A stretch of 10,434 nt of DNA, taken from the NCBI GenBank assembly GCA_016839955.1, contig JAEOTI010000421.1:1-10434 (forward strand). The letters are read 5' to 3'. Source of the DNA: Candidatus Hodarchaeota archaeon. Its GTDB lineage: Archaea > Asgardarchaeota > Heimdallarchaeia > Hodarchaeales > YT1-057. Below are positions 1 to 5,243 of this stretch, one piece after another. Both the position numbers and the translations under genes were made by a program. A model generated the notes under the pieces. That model was not told the origin of the DNA. It worked only from the letters and a program-made list of their open reading frames with translations, and made no database searches. Position 1 is the stretch's first letter. Every line of letters begins with the position of its first letter.

Positions 1-490
1 CTGCCATATCAGGCATATATGTATTAACTGTGATGTTGTCACCAGGTTTTGCAATTGAATGTGAAATAGAACAAAAAATACCTCGTGGAGAATCTTCCAC
101 TATTGAAAGTTCAATAGTGACCCAACTTGAAGTAAGCAGATTAAAACCACTCCAGGCTTCAATGTCAAAACTGACATCATTATCAGTATAATTGAATGGA
201 ATTGAAATTTGAAGACTATAATGTTGCTTATTTGAATCATAAGTCATTATTTCATCGTTAAGATCAAGATCCCATGAATTTAGTCGTATTTCTGCAGTCG
301 TAATAGCGTTTTTGCCATAATAAAGTTGAGCAAACATCGTAAAAGTGGTGCCACGGTTAGGTTGCGCTTTATCGCGATAAACTAAAAGCATATGCGTGTC
401 TTTCTCTCCAGACACATTTGTAGAGATAGTAATCATACCGATTATTAGAACAATCATCACTAGTATTGTATTCTTATTATATTTCGTCAA
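1..490 (-). CDS. Secreted or membrane-anchored protein, N-terminal part (cut by left window edge)
   Basis: An open frame runs leftward off the window for 163 codons without a stop. I place the start at a TTG (490-488) because a GGTGAGG ribosome-binding site lies about 6 bases upstream. The N-terminus is MTKYNKNTILVMIVLIIG, a lysine-containing end followed by a hydrophobic stretch at about residues 8-22, which looks like a signal peptide or signal anchor. After it the chain alternates polar and hydrophobic residues with many Asn, Thr and Ser (for example SWDLDLNDEIM and AKPGDNITVNTYMP), as in extracellular beta-sandwich domains. The PGDNITV segment resembles the first strand of Ig-like or CARDB-like domains, but this is a weak resemblance. 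The C-terminus is outside the window, so length, anchoring and function are unknown. The gene is divergent from the membrane RING-like gene. Confidence 0.8.
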   Translation of the reverse strand, partial: MTKYNKNTILVMIVLIIGMITISTNVSGEKDTHMLLVYRDKAQPNRGTTFTMFAQLYYGKNAITTAEIRLNSWDLDLNDEIMTYDSNKQHYSLQISIPFNYTDNDVSFDIEAWSGFNLLTSSWVTIELSIVEDSPRGIFCSISHSIAKPGDNITVNTYMPDMA

Positions 491-763
491 ATATTCCTCA
501 CCCCTAAACTTATAGGGTTCATGTCGAAAAAATTTAAGATATTACGAGAATAAATCTCTTCTCTTGTGTGACGTTATATCTTGCTTGATAAAGCTTTCAT
601 AATTCATGAATTCATATTTTTTATGTTAAAATAAATGAAAAACATTTTATCCTACATAGTTAATGACTTCATAATGCCTTTAGGTTGAATCAATGAATAA
701 AGAGCAAATTCTAAAACGATCAATTAATTTTAATTACAGGATTTTAAAGGAAGAAGACTACAA
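491..763. promoter_or_regulatory. Divergent intergenic spacer with promoters of both flanking genes
   Basis: This 273-base AT-rich spacer separates two divergent genes, so it should hold both promoters. On the minus strand a TTAAATTT element (537-530) sits at a suitable distance for a TATA box serving the TTG start at 490. For the plus-strand gene a weak TATA-like TTCTAAAAC (709-717) precedes the AAAGGAAG ribosome-binding site at 746-753. Overlapping palindromes lie at 601-615. A 35-codon reading frame (693-800) overlaps the next gene and is treated under findings. No RNA gene was seen. Confidence 0.4.
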
Positions 764-1993
764 GTGTCTCAATTTTTTGATAAAATTATCAATAGAGTAG
801 GGAGTCCATTTATTGATGATCCACGACAGAATCCATGGATTATTCCTGTCTTATCTACTGTTCTATTAGTTATTGCATTATGGGGAAAAATAATATTCAA
901 GGATGCAACAAGTGTCATTTGGATTTTGTTTTGTATTTTTTACGTCCTTTGGTTATTTTCTAGAGATTTAATGTTTGTTACTAGACGAGACAGACCTTTT
1001 GAAATATTAATGATGGGTGTATTGTTCCTGGTTCTTTTCGCTGTTCTTTTTGCTGTAATATTAGCCGAACAGATGGTTATGACCTCTATTTTATTTGTTT
1101 TGTTAGCAATAGGGTACGCATTCTTGATTTACATTGAAACAAAAGAACAACATGAAGCGATGAACTCTTATAAAGACGCCAAGAGGCTTGCTAAGAAACA
1201 AGATTATAAGAAAGCTTTAATTGAAATAGAAGAGTCAATAACGAATCTTTCAAGAGTTAAAAAGGAAGATCGAAGAGACATTAGACGAACAGAACGAAAT
1301 TTGCGAAAATATGGAGATCATATCCGAACTGATGAACGCCCTTACTCTCGAATGTCACGATTAAGGTTCTTGAGAGGTCGTCACAGATATTTTCAAAAGC
1401 TTTCAGAGAATGTCTACCGGGATCGTGATATTTTACAAAAATTTCTTAATGCAAAGGATCAATACCGTCAAAAGAATTATTCTGCAGCTAATCGAACATT
1501 TAAAAAATTACTCAGAACTCATCAGGAGATTATCCCGGAGGATTTCCTTCTAAAAGAACGAGCAAAGGCTGCAGAAAAAGCAGGAAAGTTTATCCCCGCA
1601 TCAGAAGCTTATCGTGAACTTTCCCTTCATGGTTCTAAGGATATCCGGGAATGGGCTTTATCTGGGTTAATTCGAACTTTAAGTAAGAAAAATTTAATTC
1701 AGAAATCATCTCAAAAGGTTAACCAAAAGGACATTTCTCTAAATTTTCAGTGTCCTACTTGTAATACCAACTTAACATCAGAAACACTGAAAAAATGTTC
1801 AAACTGTGGATCTAATATACCTCATTGCATTGTTTGTCGTCTACCAATTGGTAAGGAAGAAGAAATCCGTTCTTGTCCGCACTGTGAAGCAATTGGGCAT
1901 CATGAACATTTTGTAGAGTGGTTACATGTCCGTGCTACTTGTCCGCAATGTCATTCGAAAGTGCTTTCAAATAGTCTTCAAGTCGTTAATTAG
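764..1993 (+). CDS. Four-helix membrane protein with TPR-like helices, zinc ribbon and RING-H2-like finger
   Basis: The start is GTG (764), with AAAGGAAG 10 bases upstream. The 409-residue chain has four hydrophobic segments (about 26-45, 50-66, 79-101, 105-124). A long, very basic helical region follows (about 128-310), with TPR-like alternation such as AKDQYRQKNYSAANRTFKKL at 230-249. The C-terminus holds two zinc modules. The first is a ribbon, C330-x2-C333-x11-C345-x2-C348. The second is a cross-brace-like finger, C355-x2-C358-x12-C371-x2-C374, His379/380 with His382, then WL and C393-x2-C396. This order matches RING-H2/RING-like fingers, which in eukaryotes recruit E2 enzymes and in Asgard archaea accompany ubiquitin-like systems. 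With the helices as anchor, the finger most likely faces the cytoplasm. E3 ligase activity is inference, since no E1, E2 or ubiquitin-like gene is in the window; it could instead be a protein-binding scaffold. Confidence 0.85.
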   Translation: MSQFFDKIINRVGSPFIDDPRQNPWIIPVLSTVLLVIALWGKIIFKDATSVIWILFCIFYVLWLFSRDLMFVTRRDRPFEILMMGVLFLVLFAVLFAVILAEQMVMTSILFVLLAIGYAFLIYIETKEQHEAMNSYKDAKRLAKKQDYKKALIEIEESITNLSRVKKEDRRDIRRTERNLRKYGDHIRTDERPYSRMSRLRFLRGRHRYFQKLSENVYRDRDILQKFLNAKDQYRQKNYSAANRTFKKLLRTHQEIIPEDFLLKERAKAAEKAGKFIPASEAYRELSLHGSKDIREWALSGLIRTLSKKNLIQKSSQKVNQKDISLNFQCPTCNTNLTSETLKKCSNCGSNIPHCIVCRLPIGKEEEIRSCPHCEAIGHHEHFVEWLHVRATCPQCHSKVLSNSLQVVN

Positions 1994-1994
1994 T

Positions 1995-1999
1995 AAAAA
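1995..1999 (-). terminator. Short T-tract after the surface-protein gene
   Basis: Reading on the minus strand, a TTTTT run follows immediately after the TAA stop at 2002-2000. It lies in the six-base gap shared with the convergent RING-like gene. It is a plausible minimal archaeal oligo-T termination signal, but it is short and unconfirmed. Confidence 0.3.
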
Positions 2000-3697
2000 T
2001 TATGCCTTTTTTCTTTTGGAATAGTAATAACCAATAGAAATTGCGAAAATAATAAGTAACCATGAACCTAAAAAGCTGATACTCAGTGTGTTGGTTTCAT
2101 CATCATCAATTATTCTCAGCCCCTGAAATGAGTAAATTCTGAAAACTGGGTAGAACAGGTTTTCTGAGACATAAAAAACCACAAGAGGGGCTTGATCAGG
2201 TTGAAACACTATTGTATAAAATGAATTTGGATTTCCTGGAAATTTTGAAAAAATTTTACCAGTTGCTCCATCTCGTACAACTGGTCCAGTCTTTTCATCT
2301 CCCAAAATAAAATCTTTTACCCCATCTCCATTTAAATCAGGTAAATCAAAAAAATAAATCGTCGATGAGGATTTCCACGTTTTCTGGAATGTTTGAGTCC
2401 AATAAGGAGGATTACAAAACGTAAAGTAATGTAAGCTGCATTGAACTTCTCCTTGACTCTTTGTTTCCATATTTTCATGAATCTGACTGTAATTTAATCG
2501 ATAATAAAAAAGTTCTAGACCTGCCGACTCTAAATTATATTCACCAAATTCAATATAGTGATCAAATTGGGTAATTGTTAACGGATCGGATGAATATTTA
2601 GATTTAATATATTTTTTTTGCCATATTGTCTGGTTAGTTGGAATTGAAAGTAAGGTAAAGGTGTAATAATCAGGGTTAACATGAAGTTCAACCTCTTTAA
2701 GAAGAATTTCCTGAATACCATCACCTTGGATATCCCAATGTTGCAAAATGATTGATAAGTCAAGATTCATTTGATGGTGCCAAATGGACTCTCCTGATAG
2801 CCCATTAAGGAGTGTAACGCCATTATAAGTACTATTATCAAAGAAATTACATAAAATATCTGATGTTCCATCGTTATTGAAATCAGTAATCATAGGAATA
2901 GTCGTTTGTTGATATTTGTACAGTTTGTAAACAGGATTCACATCCTCTACTTGCCAAATAACAGAGCCACTATTTGAATCCAAACAAGAAATCCATGAGG
3001 CATTTCCTGTTGAGGATCGAATGAATACTTGTGTATTTAGAACATCATCCGTAGCGTATATTCTTGAAGCCCAAGAAGGAAATGGTAAGAAAGTAAAATT
3101 CCAAATCACTTCTAGATTCAACGTCATTAACTGAGCCGTTCCATTAAGAATTGCTAGGATTTGTGGAGCAGTAGAACCAGTTTCAGAAAAAACTAAAACA
3201 GATGAATAAGGGGTTTGATATCTTGGATTCCAACCAATATCATAAGTTCCCGCCTTAAAAAACTCAGTTAAAGGTTCTCCTGTGGTTAAGTTCAGTAAGC
3301 GATATTGGTTATTCAGATCTATGGAGAATACTGTAAGCAGTCCCATTTGAGTATTTGATATTTCTACAAATTTTAGTGGTCTCTCTCGAGAATAACCTTC
3401 AATGCGTCTTTGTTGCTCCCAAACTGGAGTTGTCAAGGGTTGTTGAAAAAAACTGAAATGTGAATGATTCATGGTTAAAGCAATGTTCTGTTTAGAGTGA
3501 CTGTCAACACCAAAAATACTTTCTATAGTTGCTGGTATTTTCCATACGAGTTTAGGTGATTTAACAGATGACATGGCTGCTATTGGAGTGTTAATTGTAA
3601 GGCTCCCTGATGTAAGAACGCTAGTACCAAGGAATAAAAAGATAAAAAACACTCTATTTTTTCTTTTTTTCCAAAAATGAATCCAATCTTTCATCAT
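2000..3697 (-). CDS. Cell-surface beta-propeller protein with FG-GAP/PQQ-like repeats and C-terminal membrane anchor
   Basis: About 565 residues from the ATG at 3697. An upstream in-frame TTG at 3724 has no ribosome-binding site and lies within a palindrome, so I reject it; an ATG at 3694 is also possible. A basic N-terminus (KKRKNR) and a hydrophobic stretch (residues 16-30) form a signal sequence. The body has calcium-loop motifs of FG-GAP/VCBS type: DFNNDG at 272, DIQGDG at 322 and DLNGDG at 454. It also has PQQ-propeller-like turns such as NGLSGESIW and SNSGSVIW. At least eight N-x-S/T sequons suit an exported glycoprotein. A hydrophobic helix (about 538-557) followed by YYYSKRKKA anchors the C-terminus, leaving the propeller outside. 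FG-GAP and PQQ-like propellers generally mediate binding or adhesion; the ligand is unknown. The divergent neighbour is a glycosyltransferase. Confidence 0.85.
   Translation of the reverse strand: MMKDWIHFWKKRKNRVFFIFLFLGTSVLTSGSLTINTPIAAMSSVKSPKLVWKIPATIESIFGVDSHSKQNIALTMNHSHFSFFQQPLTTPVWEQQRRIEGYSRERPLKFVEISNTQMGLLTVFSIDLNNQYRLLNLTTGEPLTEFFKAGTYDIGWNPRYQTPYSSVLVFSETGSTAPQILAILNGTAQLMTLNLEVIWNFTFLPFPSWASRIYATDDVLNTQVFIRSSTGNASWISCLDSNSGSVIWQVEDVNPVYKLYKYQQTTIPMITDFNNDGTSDILCNFFDNSTYNGVTLLNGLSGESIWHHQMNLDLSIILQHWDIQGDGIQEILLKEVELHVNPDYYTFTLLSIPTNQTIWQKKYIKSKYSSDPLTITQFDHYIEFGEYNLESAGLELFYYRLNYSQIHENMETKSQGEVQCSLHYFTFCNPPYWTQTFQKTWKSSSTIYFFDLPDLNGDGVKDFILGDEKTGPVVRDGATGKIFSKFPGNPNSFYTIVFQPDQAPLVVFYVSENLFYPVFRIYSFQGLRIIDDDETNTLSISFLGSWLLIIFAISIGYYYSKRKKA
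2007..2017 (+). terminator. T-tract terminator of the RING-like gene
   Basis: On the plus strand, TTTTTTCTTTT lies 14 bases past the stop of the preceding gene. Oligo-T runs of this kind are the usual intrinsic terminators of archaea and need no hairpin. The tract lies inside the convergent gene, where the same bases encode the basic lysine/arginine C-terminal tail of the surface protein. Confidence 0.5.
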
Positions 3698-3709
3698 TAT
3701 TTCTATCCG

Positions 3710-3724
3710 TTGATCAGTGATCAA
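3710..3724. promoter_or_regulatory. Perfect 15-bp palindrome, candidate operator
   Basis: TTGATCAGTGATCAA has two perfect 7-bp arms around a single central G. It lies 12-27 bases upstream of the likely ATG start of the surface-protein gene, near the expected transcription start, where a dimeric regulator could block or modulate transcription. The regulator is unknown. Confidence 0.4.
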
Positions 3725-3832
3725 AATAATTAAAATAAAAGAATCCTAATAATATTAACCATTATTCAGTTAAGACACAGTCAACATAGTGCTATCCAAC
3801 GGATTTTTAATGAAGAATAGTTGGAGGATTAA
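3725..3832. promoter_or_regulatory. Divergent promoter region, surface protein and glycosyltransferase
   Basis: This AT-rich spacer must hold the promoters of both genes. On the minus strand an AT-rich TTTTATTTTAATTATT stretch (about 3741-3726) is the best TATA candidate. On the plus strand a small inverted repeat, ATCC-AAC-GGAT (3794-3804), precedes the ribosome-binding site; no convincing TATA box was found for that direction. Confidence 0.35.
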
Positions 3833-4999
3833 TTGGCTTCGAGGAAGACATCTATGGCAACTAGTGACATGGGAACGAACATTACTCGGAATTATAACTG
3901 GGAAATGGGGCTAATGGGAACAATTTACTTCATCTTACAAGCATTTGTTCTCAGACTTCCAATTGACCCATTTATTGATTATTACAACCATATTGGCTGG
4001 GGAATTGGATTTGAAGATGGACTTTATCCATATCGAGATTTCGTCAGTAATGAATATCCTGTCTTATCAGTTTGGGGTTGGATTGCTAGTTACATGATTA
4101 GTCCTGTACGGAATTACTACTGGCTTTCATTTTCAATGAACGCTCCTTATTGGTTTGTGGCAGCCATTGGAGGCCTTTGTCTTTATCGTCTCCTAGTCGA
4201 GTATGGTATTAATGATAAAGCCGCATTTGGGTTAGCAAACTTCTTCCTTTTTCTTCCCCTCAATTTAGTTGACACGGTGAATAATCATGGTACATTAGGG
4301 ACACTTTCGACTGTGATTTTAGCCGTTTATTTATGGGAACGACAAAAATATTGTGCAAGCGCCGCATTTGTAGCTGCTGGATTTTCAATTAAACTCTTCC
4401 CGATATATGTTGCCCCCTTTTTAGTTTGGGCTCTACCAAAATTTTTAGATATGGTCCGATATTCAATCTATTTCATTACTTGGCTAATTATCTTCCATTT
4501 ACCGGTTCTTTTCATTTTTCCAGATTATTTCGATGCACTATTTTGGCGAACAACAAACTGGGGTGGGATTTCCTATGGTGTCGTTTTTGGTATGACTGGA
4601 GAATTTTTCGGTTTTGAACAGTTGTCAACGGTTGTTTGGATAGGTGGCTTAGCAATTTGTACATTGATATTGTGTTTCGAAGATAATCTAAACCATTTAG
4701 AAAAGTACACGATCCTTCAGATGACAAATAACCTTTTAGAGTACCAGGGAGGTATAGGACATATTGCCAATGCATTACCCTTCATGGCAATCTATTTCTT
4801 TTATGAGAATTCTAATAGGCAAAAGAAATGGGGTTTTATCGCCTATCTTGTTGGGGCGACTTCATGGGCATTTGATCGGATCTTTTTTGATATTCGACAT
4901 ACTTCTGATCTTATTGGAATTACAACCATGGGAATAATGATTGCTGCAACAACGTTACTCTTTTATCATTACGTCTTAGGTTTAGTGCAGATTAATTAG
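3833..4999 (+). CDS. GT-C membrane glycosyltransferase, GT87 (DUF2029) / PIG-M-like
   Basis: The start is TTG (3833), with GGAGG (3823-3827) five bases upstream, a strong site. The 388-residue protein has about eight to ten hydrophobic helices. The first extracytoplasmic loop carries the features of GT-C mannosyltransferases: D45-x3-D49, then G-LYPYRD (63-69) and NEYP (73-76). A later loop-helix holds G183-x3-K187-x2-P190. GT87 (DUF2029) enzymes and the PIG-M (GT50) mannosyltransferases share this layout of an acidic loop, a G-x-PY motif, an E/R-Y-x-P motif and a G-x-K-x-x-P motif. Such enzymes transfer a sugar, usually mannose, from a polyprenyl-phosphate donor to a lipid or protein acceptor outside the membrane. 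Substrates are inferred only at class level. The divergent neighbour is a sequon-rich surface protein, which could be one acceptor. Confidence 0.75.
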   Translation: MASRKTSMATSDMGTNITRNYNWEMGLMGTIYFILQAFVLRLPIDPFIDYYNHIGWGIGFEDGLYPYRDFVSNEYPVLSVWGWIASYMISPVRNYYWLSFSMNAPYWFVAAIGGLCLYRLLVEYGINDKAAFGLANFFLFLPLNLVDTVNNHGTLGTLSTVILAVYLWERQKYCASAAFVAAGFSIKLFPIYVAPFLVWALPKFLDMVRYSIYFITWLIIFHLPVLFIFPDYFDALFWRTTNWGGISYGVVFGMTGEFFGFEQLSTVVWIGGLAICTLILCFEDNLNHLEKYTILQMTNNLLEYQGGIGHIANALPFMAIYFFYENSNRQKKWGFIAYLVGATSWAFDRIFFDIRHTSDLIGITTMGIMIAATTLLFYHYVLGLVQIN

Positions 5000-5010
5000 A
5001 TTCATTGGAC

Positions 5011-5028
5011 TTTATTTCATGAAATAAA
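5011..5028. repeat. Perfect 18-bp palindrome downstream of the glycosyltransferase
   Basis: TTTATTTCATGAAATAAA is identical on both strands and starts 12 bases after the stop codon at 4999. It could form an AT-rich hairpin at the end of the glycosyltransferase transcript, but no oligo-T tract follows, so a classical terminator is not obvious. A protein-binding site upstream of the transporter is the alternative, though it lies over 200 bases from that gene. Confidence 0.45.
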
Positions 5029-5194
5029 AACTTATACGAAGGACCACAAAACATAATTTCTTAAACTGTTAAAATTTCTAATTGCATTATTGAAAATATG
5101 GTAATTTAAATACGTTCAAAAGTGTGAGAGAAGAGAGCTCGTACAACACAAATAAGCATACATTCTCTGTGAAGATAAGCAATTCTTCTGTTCC

Positions 5195-5236
5195 AAATAA
5201 AATTTGATATTATTCCATGCTTAAAAGGTCAGGTGG
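5195..5236 (+). promoter_or_regulatory. Promoter and ribosome-binding site of the transporter gene
   Basis: AAATAAAATTT (5195-5205) is a TATA-like box preceded by CC. Archaeal transcription would then start near 5222-5228. AGGTGG (5231-5236) follows, seven bases before a TTG at 5244. This places the ATG at 5217 at or upstream of the predicted transcript start and favours the TTG as the true start. The rest of the 5000-5194 spacer shows only the palindrome at 5011-5028. Confidence 0.45.
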
Positions 5237-5243
5237 ACTCTTT

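Noticed and set aside
2578..2763. Short minus-strand frame inside the surface-protein gene
   Set aside because: It lies wholly within the surface-protein gene in another frame and shows no ribosome-binding site or protein features.
4426..4775. Overlapping short frames on both strands inside the glycosyltransferase gene
   Set aside because: They are shadows of a well-supported membrane enzyme; their translations show no domain or plausible start.
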